Under the pieces are notes generated by a model. That model did no database searches and was not told the DNA's origin. It was given only the letters and a program-made list of their open reading frames with translations. From NCBI GenBank assembly GCA_031270285.1, contig JAISXY010000104.1, forward strand, positions 1 through 56,476: 56,476 bases of DNA. The letters run 5' to 3'. Below are positions 1 through 9,767 of the stretch, piece after piece (position 1 is the stretch's first letter; every line of letters begins with the position of its first letter). The translations under genes were made by a program, and so were the position numbers. The DNA comes from Campylobacteraceae bacterium (GTDB taxonomy: Bacteria; Campylobacterota; Campylobacteria; Campylobacterales; Campylobacteraceae).

Positions 1-113
1 ATAATTTCGGCAAAGTATTTTTCTCTATTTATGCAATTCTTTATCCCGCTTTTTTAGGGCTTATTTTTGCGATATTGGGTTTTATCGTCTTTAAAAAAAG
101 GGATTTGGTATAA
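1..113 (+). CDS. C-terminal end of an integral membrane protein (partial)
   Basis: Only the last 36 or so codons are present; the reading frame from base 3 runs open to a TAA at 111-113. The peptide is one hydrophobic helix (YAILYPAFLGLIFAILGFIV) followed by a charged tail FKKRDLV. That ending resembles the last membrane helix of ABC-2 or NosY-type permeases, but the fragment is too short to name a family. A strong hairpin follows directly, as expected at the end of a transcription unit. The gene converges on the arylsulfotransferase operon. Confidence 0.5.
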   Translation, partial: NFGKVFFSIYAILYPAFLGLIFAILGFIVFKKRDLV

Positions 114-122
114 ACAAAATGT

Positions 123-160
123 TTTATCAAGACGCCTCCAACTTGAAACGTCTTGATAAA
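123..160. terminator. Bidirectional hairpin terminator
   Basis: A 12-bp perfect inverted repeat (TTTATCAAGACG at 123-134, its complement at 149-160) with a 14-base loop sits between two convergent genes. A and T runs flank it on both sides, so it can end transcription of both the left membrane-protein gene and the assT operon. Confidence 0.8.
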
Positions 161-166
161 TTAAAG

Positions 167-2014
167 CTATTTAAAGGCTGAGTTCAAATCAACTTTTAAA
201 GCTCTGTATCCTATCGTATTGCTGTCTATAAATTTTATCTCCAGCAGCGACTGCTTGGTTCCGTATTTAAACTCATGCAAAAACGGCACAAGTTCGGATT
301 CGCCTCTTGAAAATGCTTTAACATCTCCAAGTCCTGCCGTTGCGCTGTAAACCATCATGGAGTCGGTTTTTGGCATATATTCAACTACAGATGTGATAGG
401 ACTGAACCACTCAAATCCCCTCTCTTTACCAAATTCCCAAACCTGTTTTACAGTCATCTTCTTTTCATCAACAACATACTCCACTGCACGGCTGTATTTC
501 ATATTTACAATAGCGGGCTGCTCCATACCGCGCGAATCGCCATTGTCAAATACGCTTACATGCGAAACTCCTTTTTTTGATTTTTCGGGAATCACATATG
601 CCGTATGCTGCGTCCATGACCAATCAAATCCGCCTTTTTCGTTCAAATATCCGGGGCATTTTGAGCCGTTTTCACCGCAATCTATTTTTCTGCCTTTTTC
701 ATCAACGGGAGTTAATACTTTTTTTGCAAGTTCGCCCGTCCAGCCTTCGGGAGAAGAGAGTATCCATTTTACTTTTTTGTCTCTTCCGATTTTTATAACA
801 GCGCTTTGATGACGTGAGGAGATAATAATAGAATCATCATTTGCATCATAATTGACAGAATTTACATGCGCCCAGTTTCTGCCCGCACCTACTCCTGCAA
901 CATCACCAAACGGAGCGTTAGCGTCTTCAAGCTCTTCTTTGCTTTTTGTCTGACCTGCCTGTGCGGCGTCTATATTAAGGCATACGGCTCCTTGATCCAT
1001 AGCAAGCATATTAACATCTCTATACGGGTCAAGTATCTCCATCAATTTCCATTCGTCAAGAACATTTCCGTCTTTGTCAATCTCAACAATAACATCTCTT
1101 ACCGTTCTTACATTTTTATCATCTTTCCTTTTATAGTCGGACGAACCTACTCTTAAAAGATATGTGCCTTTTGAAGTCTCTTCCAGATGATGACTGAAAT
1201 CTACATAACTTTTAGGAAGCATTCTGTGAAAAATCTGCCTTCCCATCAAATCATATTTCATGTATGCTTGACTCATACCCCACATTAAGGCGCCGTCCGC
1301 CGTCTGGTCAAAGCCCATCAAATTGCCTTTTTTCCGCAAATCGTTAGTGTCTCTCAATTTGCTTGTGTCAAGATACCATCTTATATCGCCGTTGGTATCT
1401 ATTATCCACACATATGTTTCATAATCCCACTCTATAGCGCCGCCTGACGGATAATTCCATACAACTTGAGCGGCGTTTGGAAGTGTTGAAGATAGATGGT
1501 TCATGAGATATAAATCTTTTTTGATGCTCTTATCTGCCGCAACTACCACTTTTGCATCGGGAAGCACTCTTTTTTGTTTTGTACCGGAACCGTAAAGAGC
1601 TACCGGCGGAGCATATATAGTGTATAACTCTTTGATGTTTTCACTATTTCCGTTTGCATTGTGCAAGGTATATGACACATTTACCTTATTTACATAATCA
1701 GGATACATGCCCCAAACAGGAATTCCGCCGTAAAGCAAAATTTTACTGTCAGAAACATCATAAGATATTGGTATTCCGCCATTATCTTTGCCTTCTACAA
1801 CTACCTTTACATTAGTGAGTTTATAACCTCCGTTTTTAATAACGGCGGTAAGAGGAGATAAATCAAACGGATTCATAAAAACTGCGCCGATTTTACCTTC
1901 ACCTTTATGCGTAACGGTACCGCTGCCTCCTCCTGCTGCAAATAAAGCCACAGGTGAAGCGCTTAAAATCAATCCTGCAATAATTGCAGATGATAAAACT
2001 TTTCTCTTACTCAT
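167..2014 (-). CDS. assT: Periplasmic arylsulfate sulfotransferase (AssT)
   Basis: This 615 aa protein matches PAPS-independent arylsulfate sulfotransferases, which move sulfate from one phenol ester to another phenol in the periplasm. Residues 1-26 form a signal peptide. His276, His383, Arg401 and His470 line up in order and spacing with the catalytic set of E. coli AssT (252, 356, 374, 436); the His-Arg gap of 18 is identical. Cys446 and Cys453 correspond to the disulfide next to the active site, which explains the linked dsbL/dsbI genes. The ATG overlaps the dsbI stop (ATGA) and is preceded by AAGGAG inside dsbI, so the two are translationally coupled. Family assignment is firm; the natural substrate is unknown. 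Confidence 0.93.
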   Translation of the reverse strand: MSKRKVLSSAIIAGLILSASPVALFAAGGGSGTVTHKGEGKIGAVFMNPFDLSPLTAVIKNGGYKLTNVKVVVEGKDNGGIPISYDVSDSKILLYGGIPVWGMYPDYVNKVNVSYTLHNANGNSENIKELYTIYAPPVALYGSGTKQKRVLPDAKVVVAADKSIKKDLYLMNHLSSTLPNAAQVVWNYPSGGAIEWDYETYVWIIDTNGDIRWYLDTSKLRDTNDLRKKGNLMGFDQTADGALMWGMSQAYMKYDLMGRQIFHRMLPKSYVDFSHHLEETSKGTYLLRVGSSDYKRKDDKNVRTVRDVIVEIDKDGNVLDEWKLMEILDPYRDVNMLAMDQGAVCLNIDAAQAGQTKSKEELEDANAPFGDVAGVGAGRNWAHVNSVNYDANDDSIIISSRHQSAVIKIGRDKKVKWILSSPEGWTGELAKKVLTPVDEKGRKIDCGENGSKCPGYLNEKGGFDWSWTQHTAYVIPEKSKKGVSHVSVFDNGDSRGMEQPAIVNMKYSRAVEYVVDEKKMTVKQVWEFGKERGFEWFSPITSVVEYMPKTDSMMVYSATAGLGDVKAFSRGESELVPFLHEFKYGTKQSLLEIKFIDSNTIGYRALKVDLNSAFK

Positions 2015-2688
2015 GTTGTCTCCTTATAAAGAGTTTTGTTTTTTATAGATTTCAAAATAAAAGATAAAAACATAACGCCAAGCAGTACAAAGCATAAAAC
2101 AAATGCAAACAGACAAGCTTGCGCCATATTGATAAAATGGTGCGAAGGTATTAAATACCACCCCTCTTCGTAAAAACTTATAAACCATTGTTGCAGATAG
2201 CTTAAATTTGCATCTACGGGCACAATAGGGTTATCATATCCGCAATCCCCCGTAGGTTTGAACCAATCCGGAAACCACTTGTCCAAAGGCAATTTAAAGG
2301 GGAAAATCGGTTCTGCAGAGCAACCTTGTACGCCAAAAGGATTGTCCGAATGTATGGCTTCATGAATGGCATTTAATTTCAAAGAGTAATCTATACCTCG
2401 GACGATACCCCAAAATGCCAAGATATATCCTGCAAATTTCAAAATCATATTTGTCGGCTTTAAAGCGGCTATTAAGCCTGCAAAAAACATACAAAAAAAT
2501 GCAAATCTTATATATACGCACTGTTCGCAAGGCGCCATGTATATATAGTGTTGAAACAGCGAGTGCGCAATGATTACTAAAAATATGCTGCAAAACGCCA
2601 TTAAAAGCCATAAAAATCTCATGTTCTGCCATTTGGCGATAGTATCTATCGGCGCCGTTTTCAAACTGTTCCAAAATCTTCGCAACAT
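2011..2688 (-). CDS. dsbI: DsbB/DsbI-type thiol oxidase of the inner membrane
   Basis: A 225 aa membrane protein with about four helices plus a C-terminal one. It carries the first periplasmic cysteine pair as Cys54-E-Q-Cys57 and a second pair, Cys123 and Cys149, in the long periplasmic loop, the layout of DsbB-family quinone-linked oxidases. The family reoxidises a DsbA-type partner and passes electrons to quinone. An AGGAG lies before the ATG, only 9 bases after the dsbL stop. Placement between dsbL and assT matches the assT-dsbL-dsbI arrangement known from other bacteria, so it probably serves AssT folding. DsbB versus DsbI naming rests on this context. Confidence 0.88.
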   Translation of the reverse strand: MLRRFWNSLKTAPIDTIAKWQNMRFLWLLMAFCSIFLVIIAHSLFQHYIYMAPCEQCVYIRFAFFCMFFAGLIAALKPTNMILKFAGYILAFWGIVRGIDYSLKLNAIHEAIHSDNPFGVQGCSAEPIFPFKLPLDKWFPDWFKPTGDCGYDNPIVPVDANLSYLQQWFISFYEEGWYLIPSHHFINMAQACLFAFVLCFVLLGVMFLSFILKSIKNKTLYKETT

Positions 2689-2697
2689 CTTTAACTC

Positions 2698-3351
2698 CTA
2701 TTTTTCAGCTAATTCTTTTATCAAATCAACCATTTTGTCTATTGAAGTTATGGATTTTGTATATATAAGATATTTGCCGTTCACAACAAACGCCGGCACG
2801 CCTTGAATTTTTGCCACTTCATAGCTTGCATCCCATTGAGATATAATATCTTTTGCTTTTTCGGTATTTTTGAGATTTTCAAATTCATCTTCCGATATGC
2901 CGCTCGCTTTTAAGCCGAAAGCAATAAAACTATTTTCGCCGCCGTCCCATCTGTTTTTTTGGTCATGATATGCGCTGTAGTAAGCCATTTTGGCTTTTTT
3001 AAACAGTGATACTTCATCTGTCGGCTTAATATTGCCGCTATCATCTTTAACAATTAGAGCCGCAAAAAGCTCGCTCGCCTCTTTGCCGTATTTTCCTTTT
3101 GTTTTAAGATGAAAAGGCTTAAAAGTCAAAACTCCCTCAAGCTGTTTAACAACTGTTGGGGTTACCGATTTATCATACTTATAACAAAAAGGGCAGTCAT
3201 AACTGAACACCTTTATAAGCGTTTTATCGGCATTAGGGATAGGATTTGCAAGTTTCACATAATCCTCTCCCTCGCTAAAACCAAAAGTATTTGCCGCAAA
3301 AAGTGCAAATACAGCCGCCAATTTTGCTATGTTTAAAAGAAATTTCTTCAT
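2698..3351 (-). CDS. dsbL: DsbA/DsbL-type periplasmic thiol oxidase
   Basis: A 217 aa secreted thioredoxin-fold protein. The start chosen is the Met of MKKFLLNIAK, because AGGAG sits just before it; an upstream in-frame Met at 3384 would overlap the porin gene. After a signal peptide (about residues 1-24) comes the active site Cys53-P-F-Cys56; CPFC rather than CPHC is the pattern reported for DsbL. A cis-proline loop (GVPAFVV) lies near the C-terminus. The protein should introduce disulfides into exported substrates, most likely AssT encoded in the same operon, and be recycled by the neighbouring DsbI. Confidence 0.88.
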   Translation of the reverse strand: MKKFLLNIAKLAAVFALFAANTFGFSEGEDYVKLANPIPNADKTLIKVFSYDCPFCYKYDKSVTPTVVKQLEGVLTFKPFHLKTKGKYGKEASELFAALIVKDDSGNIKPTDEVSLFKKAKMAYYSAYHDQKNRWDGGENSFIAFGLKASGISEDEFENLKNTEKAKDIISQWDASYEVAKIQGVPAFVVNGKYLIYTKSITSIDKMVDLIKELAEK

Positions 3352-3367
3352 AAATACTCCTCTTTCA

Positions 3368-4597
3368 TTAAAATGAATAATCAAATCTCAATATAAATAT
3401 ATCCGCATCATTTCCAAGCTTATAATCCTCTTTTTCATAAGTGGCGCGCATGAATATCTTTTTAAATACGCCGTCGGCTATACCTCCGGGCGCAAACTCC
3501 ACATAAATGTCCGTCCATTTGATCTCTTCTTGATTTTGCTCAAAATCCATATCGCTGTAAACTGCTCCGATTTTTAGCAGTCCCACTCCAAGCAGACGAT
3601 TTAAGTTATATGATGCGCCAAAAGCATACTGACTGGATTCGCTATATAAGGCGCATGCCTCATAGCTTGAAGTGAAGAGTAAACATTTGTTGAGACCTCC
3701 TGCAACACCAAACTGTGCATTGCCTCCTTTGATTTCTCCAAATGCTCCGTACATGTCAAATCCGCTGTATCCCAATCCCAATTTTAAGCCGTAAAACAGC
3801 GCATCGTCTTTTGAAGAATCATCGTATGCCGTGCCTGATAATTGACCTGCCAAATTGTATCTGATACCCATATCGCCGATGGAATTTTTGTATTTAGCTT
3901 CCGTATAAAAAATATCAAAATCGTCCACAACCATACCATACCCTATACTCAAATCCAATCCGTCAAAGTAGTTATTTCTTGCGCCGATAGCATAACCCTC
4001 TTTGGCGTTTGCCGAATAGATATTGGGATTGCTGTCGGCAAGATCAAAAAACTTTGGAGCATTGCCGTTTTTGCCCGTTTGAAACTGATATTTATCTATA
4101 TAGGCAGCATATAAGGTTGTACCTGTATCATTCAACTCATCACTCTTTATAGTTGCACCTTCAAATGACTGAACGATAGGCTTGCCCATTCCGCCTCCCA
4201 CAAGAGGCATGTTGATAAATTGTCGCCCGATTTTAATGGTAGTTTTGCTGAAAGCATAGGAGAGGTAAGCTTCCGACATTACAGCGCCCGGACCATATAC
4301 CCCATTAATAGAGCGAAACGCATCAAAATTTTTAGCGTTTTTGTCTGCAAACGGCGTGCTTACGCCTTGAAATGTTACTGCGGCCTTAAAACCGTAATAA
4401 AAATCCGTAGTGTAGTTTAAACGCAGCGCAAAATCCAAAATATCCGCTTTGTCATCACCAACTTTCTGGTCAAAATAGTAAGTGCGAAATACGCCGCTTG
4501 TTTCCCCATTTTTAAACGCATCCGCCAACGAATCCGCAGCATAAGAACTTACGCCAAAAGCGGTAAGTAAAAATATATTTTTCAAAACTTTCATCAT
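3368..4597 (-). CDS. OprD-like outer membrane porin
   Basis: A roughly 409 aa beta-barrel protein: signal peptide (MMKVLKNIFLLTAFGVSSYA), then alternating aromatic strands, a GRQFINMPLVGGGMG segment typical of OprD-family porins of Campylobacterota, and a C-terminal Phe (ILRFDYSF) as used for outer membrane insertion. The ATG at 4597 (or the next codon) follows AGGAGCG; an in-frame ATG at 4621 has no good ribosome site. It is the first gene of the porin-dsbL-dsbI-assT operon and may admit the aryl sulfates or phenols used by AssT; that link is inference from gene order. The divergent two-component system may control it. Confidence 0.82.
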   Translation of the reverse strand: MMKVLKNIFLLTAFGVSSYAADSLADAFKNGETSGVFRTYYFDQKVGDDKADILDFALRLNYTTDFYYGFKAAVTFQGVSTPFADKNAKNFDAFRSINGVYGPGAVMSEAYLSYAFSKTTIKIGRQFINMPLVGGGMGKPIVQSFEGATIKSDELNDTGTTLYAAYIDKYQFQTGKNGNAPKFFDLADSNPNIYSANAKEGYAIGARNNYFDGLDLSIGYGMVVDDFDIFYTEAKYKNSIGDMGIRYNLAGQLSGTAYDDSSKDDALFYGLKLGLGYSGFDMYGAFGEIKGGNAQFGVAGGLNKCLLFTSSYEACALYSESSQYAFGASYNLNRLLGVGLLKIGAVYSDMDFEQNQEEIKWTDIYVEFAPGGIADGVFKKIFMRATYEKEDYKLGNDADIFILRFDYSF

Positions 4598-4649
4598 TCG
4601 CTCCTTTAAAAAACTATGCAAGTTTAAAACAACCTTTCAACAGCGGGAC

Positions 4650-4667
4650 AACTTTAGTATTAAAGTT
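4650..4667. promoter_or_regulatory. Palindrome in the divergent porin / kinase promoter region
   Basis: AACTTTA-GTAT-TAAAGTT is a perfect 7-4-7 inverted repeat in the 130-base gap between the porin operon and the divergent sensor kinase gene. Position and symmetry fit an operator, possibly for the adjacent response regulator. A TATAGT box (4686-4691) downstream could be the -10 element for the kinase gene. Confidence 0.4.
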
Positions 4668-4729
4668 TACTTAAATTTATTTTGATATAGTGCCGATTGT
4701 ATTTATCATGTATGCGATTAGAAGGTATT

Positions 4730-6529
4730 ATGAAGATGCCAAATCTTAAAAATATAGAAAATTACAAAGTCTATACTCTTATTATCGCGTCTATAATCGC
4801 ATTTGTTATTTTGGCTTTTGTGAGTTTTGATTATGTAAATTCAGAGATAGAAAATCTGTCAAAACAAAATAAAAATCTCATCATAAAAGAGATGCGTTAT
4901 CTAACGAGATTGTGGCTGGAAGAGTCTATAGATGTGCTTGAACTTACAGCGCATGACATAAATGAAAATTATGCAAATGAGGCTCAAATCGCAAAAATTT
5001 CACAAACTTATCCGCAATACGGTAAATATTTTGATGCTTTGCAAATATTAGTCATAGACCGCTATTTCTATGTTAACGGCATGAAAGTTGACGACTATAA
5101 AAAACATATCAGATATCAAAAAAAATTATGCGATTTCGGCAATAAAAACAGTCAAAACGAAGAGTTTATAAAAAGATGTTCTGCTGATGTCCAAGAGGTT
5201 GCTCATAGAAGTTACGAGGAAGAACGCTGGTATCTTGACACAAAATGGTTCAGCGATACGAAAAACAGTATGAATACTATCATGCAGACAATGAATGTGC
5301 ATGGGCTGCTTCTTGAAAAAACTATAAACTTATGTACTCCAATAATAAGCGGCGAAAAAAAGTTTAAGGGCGTTTTTTGTGGAATTATAAAAGCAAGTTC
5401 CGTGCCAAAACGAATAGAGATATTAGAGATTCCAAAAAATTACTACTATTTTATAAGCGACAAAGATGGAAACATATTAACATCTGTCGGCAATAGCGAC
5501 ATTATAAATAAAAATGTACATGAGATATTTTCCAAAAAACTTATAAAAAATTTTTCAAGCGCACAGGATATATATATAAACAAAGGCATTGTTACGATAG
5601 ATAATTTGATAGATTTTAATTGGTATATCGGTGCGGGCATAGATGAAGAGGGATTAAACAGTTATTTTATATATAGATTTTTTAAACACGCTGCGATTAT
5701 TTTTGGCTGCTTTATACTGTTTATCATCGTCATCAATAGTTCTTACACATTTTTATACCGCCGCTCGGAAACAAAAAGAGCGGAATATGAAAAAATATTG
5801 CAGTATCGCTCAAAAATAAGCGAGATAGGGGAATTGATATCCGTTATAAATCATCAAATTTGTCAGCCGATCAATGCGCTTGCACTGCTTATAAATAATA
5901 CTATAAACAAACTCTCTTCAAAAGAGTCTTTTGACGAAAAAGAGTTTGAACAAAATTTGATAACTTCTCAAAAAGATATACTCTTGATCAATAAAACTAT
6001 AGATATTTTCCGAAATTTTTATAGTTTTAATGATGCGGCAACAGAGTTTGAGTTAAAAAACTGTATTGAGAATGTCTTATATGTAACACGCACGGAACTT
6101 TCTGTTAGAAGTATAGAGATAAACATGAATGCTTCAAATATAGAAGGGGTTAAAATCTACTCTATAGAAAACTTTGTACAGCAGATACTTTTAGTGCTTA
6201 TACAAAACGCTAAAGATGCGATTTTGCCGCTTAAAGCGATAAGAGAGCTTGCAAGACGCAAAATAGAGATAACATTTGAAACGGATACAAAGTTTATATA
6301 TATATTCGTATCGGATTTTGGAACGGGCATAGATACAAAGATTAAAAAGAGACTGTTTTTAGAGCTTAAAGGTTCCACAAAACATAAAGGGACAGGAATC
6401 GGGCTGTTTTTTTCAAGAAAATTGGCAAGAGAGAGATTAATGGGCGATTTGACGCTAATTAATAGTAAAATGCCCACAATTTTTAAACTCACTTTGTCAA
6501 GAGACATTAGAAGAAGTGGTCATGCATAA
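4730..6529 (+). CDS. Sensor histidine kinase with periplasmic sensing domain
   Basis: A 599 aa inner membrane kinase. One helix near residues 13-35, a large periplasmic region of about 290 residues that looks like a Cache-type sensor, and a second helix near 320-340 precede the cytoplasmic part. The phosphoacceptor His375 lies in INHQICQPINAL, followed by an N-box (LIQNAKDAI), a G1 box (SDFGTGID) and a G2 box (HKGTGIGLFFS), so the ATPase is complete. The start at 4730 follows GAAGG; an upstream ATG at 4697 lacks a ribosome site. It overlaps the response regulator gene and is divergent from the porin-assT operon, so it may sense a compound linked to that operon (inference). Confidence 0.85.
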   Translation: MKMPNLKNIENYKVYTLIIASIIAFVILAFVSFDYVNSEIENLSKQNKNLIIKEMRYLTRLWLEESIDVLELTAHDINENYANEAQIAKISQTYPQYGKYFDALQILVIDRYFYVNGMKVDDYKKHIRYQKKLCDFGNKNSQNEEFIKRCSADVQEVAHRSYEEERWYLDTKWFSDTKNSMNTIMQTMNVHGLLLEKTINLCTPIISGEKKFKGVFCGIIKASSVPKRIEILEIPKNYYYFISDKDGNILTSVGNSDIINKNVHEIFSKKLIKNFSSAQDIYINKGIVTIDNLIDFNWYIGAGIDEEGLNSYFIYRFFKHAAIIFGCFILFIIVINSSYTFLYRRSETKRAEYEKILQYRSKISEIGELISVINHQICQPINALALLINNTINKLSSKESFDEKEFEQNLITSQKDILLINKTIDIFRNFYSFNDAATEFELKNCIENVLYVTRTELSVRSIEINMNASNIEGVKIYSIENFVQQILLVLIQNAKDAILPLKAIRELARRKIEITFETDTKFIYIFVSDFGTGIDTKIKKRLFLELKGSTKHKGTGIGLFFSRKLARERLMGDLTLINSKMPTIFKLTLSRDIRRSGHA

Positions 6530-7220
6530 ATCAACACTGAAACTTTTAAATAACTTTTCCGCACTCATAGTAGAAGACGATGAACTTGCAAGAAATATGC
6601 TAAAACAGGGACTAAAAGACTATTTTGGCAGCCTTTACGAAGCAAAAGACGGACTTGAAGGTTTTGAAACTTTCAAAAAAAATCGTATAGATATTATCAT
6701 TACGGATATACAATTACCGCATTTAAGCGGTTTTGAGATGATACAGGAGATACAAAAATTAAAACCAAAACAACTTTTTGTTGTCATTACATCATACGGC
6801 ACAGATCAAAATATCTTAAAAAGTATTCAAAACGGTGCGGTTAGTTTTCTGCATAAACCCATAATAGATATCCAGGATCTCCAGACAACTCTTCTGTTTG
6901 CACTTGCTCCGAAGGTAGAACAGCCTCATACGGATATAGGCGGCGGGATAACCGTAGATTTTAACAGGGAAATTATCTATAAAGATGCTGAAGCGCTGTT
7001 TTTATCGCAACTTAATAATAAAATATTTTGGCTTCTTTGTTATAATTTGAACATGCTTGTAACATATGAAATGATAGAAGACTACATTTATGACGGCGAA
7101 AGTGTCAATAAAAGTGCTATTCAAATGTCTGTGCTGCGCATAAAAAAACAACTTGGCATAAATATAGAAAATGTTATAAATTCGGGATATATATTAAAAA
7201 AATCAACTGATAATTTGTGA
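6522..7220 (+). CDS. Response regulator with winged-helix DNA-binding domain
   Basis: A 232 aa two-domain regulator. The receiver has an acidic pair (EDDE near the N-terminus), the phospho-acceptor Asp in IIITDIQLPHLSG and a switch Lys in SFLHKP. The C-terminal about 90 residues resemble an OmpR-type winged helix. The first ATG (6522) lies inside the kinase gene; a GTG six bases upstream is possible. It is the partner of the preceding kinase; target genes probably include the divergent porin operon. Confidence 0.83.
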   Translation: MHKSTLKLLNNFSALIVEDDELARNMLKQGLKDYFGSLYEAKDGLEGFETFKKNRIDIIITDIQLPHLSGFEMIQEIQKLKPKQLFVVITSYGTDQNILKSIQNGAVSFLHKPIIDIQDLQTTLLFALAPKVEQPHTDIGGGITVDFNREIIYKDAEALFLSQLNNKIFWLLCYNLNMLVTYEMIEDYIYDGESVNKSAIQMSVLRIKKQLGINIENVINSGYILKKSTDNL

Positions 7221-7230
7221 TTTTTCTCAT

Positions 7231-7266
7231 CAAATGTCCTAACCATGAATAAAACATTTGGTTTTT
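7231..7266 (+). terminator. Weak hairpin after the response regulator gene
   Basis: CAAATGT (7231-7237) pairs with ACATTTG (7254-7260), followed by GTTTTT. The loop is 16 bases and the stem is AT-rich, so this is a weak candidate for ending the two-component operon. Confidence 0.4.
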
Positions 7267-7310
7267 CATGCGCCGCTTGCGGTTTTTCTGTTTTAAACAG
7301 TCTTGAAAAA

Positions 7311-8252
7311 TTACTCTTGATATGCGCCTATGGAGAGAATTTTTCTATATCTTACTTCCTGCCGTTCTTTTTCGTCCATACTGTCCAGTAACTGCAGCGT
7401 TTGTATGATATAATTGCCAACAGCCGCTATTGCTTTGTCTTTATCTCTATGTGCGCCCATTATCGGTTCTTCTATAACATCGTCTATGAGTTTAAGGCTT
7501 TTTAAATCATTCGCCGTGATACGCATAGCTTTTGTCGCACTCTCCTGTTTTGCAGGATCGTTCCATAAAATCGCAGCGCATCCTTCCGGAGATATAACAG
7601 AAAATACAGAGTATGTCATCATGGCAACTCTGTCTGCTACGCCTAAAGCTAACGCTCCGCCACTTCCGCCTTCGCCTATAATTATAGATATGGTTTTAGT
7701 ATTGAGCATGCTTAATTCATAAAGATTTTTTGCTATCGCTTCACTCTGTCCGCGCTCTTCTGCGCCTATGCCCGGATATGCACCGGGAGTATCAACAAAA
7801 AATACAACGGGGATAGAGAATTTTTCAGCCATTTTGCAGACTCTTAAAACTTTTCGGTAACCTTCGGGATGCGGCATGCCAAAATTTCTGCGGATTTTAT
7901 TTTTTGTGCCCCTGCCCTTTTGTTCGCCTATCATGACTATTCTGCTGCCGGCAAAACTTCCTACATAACAGACTATAGAAGCGTCATCTTTAAATGTCCT
8001 GTCGCCATGAATTTCATAATAATTGCTTAAAAGTGGGCGCATGTAATCAATCGCATACGGGCGGTCCGGATGGCGTGCGAGTTGGAGCTTTTGATATTCA
8101 CTCAAGTTTTTATATATTTTTGCTACCTCTTTTTCAAGGTCTTTTTGAAGAATTTCAACAGCGGGAATATCATCTTTTATTTTGGCGGTTGAAATCTCTT
8201 CGTCTATCTGCTTTATACTTTTTTCAAAATCAAGATATGTTGCCAAAATCAA
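7311..8252 (-). CDS. accA: Acetyl-CoA carboxylase carboxyltransferase subunit alpha
   Basis: A 313 aa protein of normal length for AccA, which with AccD transfers carboxyl from biotin to acetyl-CoA to give malonyl-CoA. The N-terminal helical region ([14 protein letters not shown]) is followed by the crotonase-fold core with [21 protein letters not shown] and [12 protein letters not shown], which hold the oxyanion-forming glycines. It starts inside the end of fabF (4-base ATGA overlap) and belongs to the acpP-fabF-accA unit, coupling malonyl supply to chain elongation. Confidence 0.96.
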   Translation of the reverse strand: MILATYLDFEKSIKQIDEEISTAKIKDDIPAVEILQKDLEKEVAKIYKNLSEYQKLQLARHPDRPYAIDYMRPLLSNYYEIHGDRTFKDDASIVCYVGSFAGSRIVMIGEQKGRGTKNKIRRNFGMPHPEGYRKVLRVCKMAEKFSIPVVFFVDTPGAYPGIGAEERGQSEAIAKNLYELSMLNTKTISIIIGEGGSGGALALGVADRVAMMTYSVFSVISPEGCAAILWNDPAKQESATKAMRITANDLKSLKLIDDVIEEPIMGAHRDKDKAIAAVGNYIIQTLQLLDSMDEKERQEVRYRKILSIGAYQE

Positions 8253-9466
8253 TTCACTTTTTTAAACATTATAGATCCGTTTGTGCCGCCAAAACCGAAT
8301 GAGTTACTCATAGCCGTAACAATATCCGCTTTTCTTGCTATGTTCGGTACATAATTCAAGTCGCATTCAGGATCAAACGAAAGCTGATTGATAGTAGGCG
8401 GCAGTATGCCTTTATTCATCGCCATGATAGTTACAACTGCTTCTATTGTGCCTGCGGCTCCAAGACAATGTCCTATCTGTCCTTTGATGGAACTTATGGG
8501 CGGCGGATTTTTAAAGAGTGCTTTTACTGCCATGGTTTCATATAAGTCGTTATACTTTGTACTTGTTCCATGTGCATTTATATAATCAACATTTGTCAAA
8601 TCTGCCATTTTCAAAGCTGCTGCCATAGCGCGTTTTGCACCTTCGCCTTCAGGGGCGGGCGTAGTTATGTGATTAGCGTCTCCGCTTTCTCCAAAACCTA
8701 TAATTTCAGCATAAATATTAGCGCCTCTTTTTATAGCATCTTCGTAAGTTTCAAGGATAAGCGCACCTGCTCCTTCGCCCATAACAAATCCGTCTCTTTC
8801 ATTATCAAACGGTCTTGAAGAGTGTAAAGGATCATCGTTTCTTGTTGAAAGCGCTCTCATGGAAGCAAATCCTGCTATGCCTATATCGCAAATCGCAGAT
8901 TCAGCCCCAACTACCAGCATCTTGTCTGCTCCGCCTATCGCAATAGTTTTTACGGCTTCGCCTATTGCATGAGTTCCTGCGGCACATGCCGTTACCGAAG
9001 CAAGATTTGGACCTTTAAGCCCATATTGAATAGATACAAAACCGCCCAGCATATTTATGAGCGCCGAGGGAATAAAAAACGGAGATACCTTTCTTGCCCC
9101 TCTTGTATGTGATGTTATGGAGTTTTTCTCTATATTCGGAAGTCCGCCTATGCCGGATGCGGAACTAACGCCAAATCTGTCATGATCAAAATCGCCGATA
9201 TTTGCATCTTTCAAAGCATCCTGTGCGGCTTTAAGTCCAAGCTGAATAAATCTGTCGGCTTTTTTAATCTCTTTGCCGTCCAAAACATTCTCGGGATCAA
9301 AACCTTCTATTTCGCCTGCGATAGTAACCGGATGGTTACTCGCATCAAACAGGGTAATTTTTTTAATACCACATTTTCCTTCTACTATGGCTTTAAAAGA
9401 ACTATCCTTGTCAAGACCGACACAGTTAATCATACCCATGCCCGTAACAACAACTCTTTTAAACAT
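8249..9466 (-). CDS. fabF: 3-oxoacyl-ACP synthase II (FabF)
   Basis: A 405 aa ketosynthase of primary fatty acid synthesis. The Cys-His-His triad is visible: Cys in [10 protein letters not shown], His in [11 protein letters not shown] and His in IGHCLGAAG. Length and the C-terminal [11 protein letters not shown] loop are typical for FabF. It condenses malonyl-ACP with the growing acyl chain in the cytoplasm. It lies between acpP and accA. It is distinct from the four ketosynthase-like genes of the secondary cluster further right, which are shorter and more divergent. Confidence 0.96.
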   Translation of the reverse strand: MFKRVVVTGMGMINCVGLDKDSSFKAIVEGKCGIKKITLFDASNHPVTIAGEIEGFDPENVLDGKEIKKADRFIQLGLKAAQDALKDANIGDFDHDRFGVSSASGIGGLPNIEKNSITSHTRGARKVSPFFIPSALINMLGGFVSIQYGLKGPNLASVTACAAGTHAIGEAVKTIAIGGADKMLVVGAESAICDIGIAGFASMRALSTRNDDPLHSSRPFDNERDGFVMGEGAGALILETYEDAIKRGANIYAEIIGFGESGDANHITTPAPEGEGAKRAMAAALKMADLTNVDYINAHGTSTKYNDLYETMAVKALFKNPPPISSIKGQIGHCLGAAGTIEAVVTIMAMNKGILPPTINQLSFDPECDLNYVPNIARKADIVTAMSNSFGFGGTNGSIMFKKVN

Positions 9467-9501
9467 ATAACCCTTTCTACTATATTATTAAGCTTAAAAA
9501 G

Positions 9502-9522
9502 AAGCCTGCCATATACAGGCTT
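9502..9522 (-). terminator. Hairpin with U-run between acpP and fabF
   Basis: Read on the minus strand, AAGCCTG-TATATGG-CAGGCTT is a 7-bp stem followed by CTTTTTAAG, a classical intrinsic terminator inside the operon. It would stop part of the transcripts after acpP, giving more acyl carrier protein than FabF, as is needed in the cell. Confidence 0.7.
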
Positions 9523-9536
9523 TATATGGAAGAAAA

Positions 9537-9767
9537 TTATTTATGATCTTGAATATATTTAATTGCATCGCCAACAGTAACAATTTTCTCCGCATCAGTA
9601 TCCGGAATTTCAATGTCAAATTTCTCTTCAAGCGCCATAACAAGTTCAACAACATCTAATGAGTCCGCTCCCAAATCCTCAACAAATTTAGACTCTTCTT
9701 TTACCTCTGCAGGGTTTACATTTAATTGCTCTACAACAACCTCTTTAACATCATCAAGTAATGCCAT
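9537..9767 (-). CDS. acpP: Acyl carrier protein
   Basis: A 76 aa acidic protein with the four-helix ACP pattern and the phosphopantetheine attachment serine in [10 protein letters not shown]. It carries acyl chains during fatty acid synthesis in the cytoplasm. AGGAG precedes the start. As first gene of acpP-fabF-accA and followed by an intrinsic terminator, it should be strongly expressed. The two other ACPs in the window carry LGLDS and belong to the secondary cluster. Confidence 0.96.
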   Translation of the reverse strand: MALLDDVKEVVVEQLNVNPAEVKEESKFVEDLGADSLDVVELVMALEEKFDIEIPDTDAEKIVTVGDAIKYIQDHK

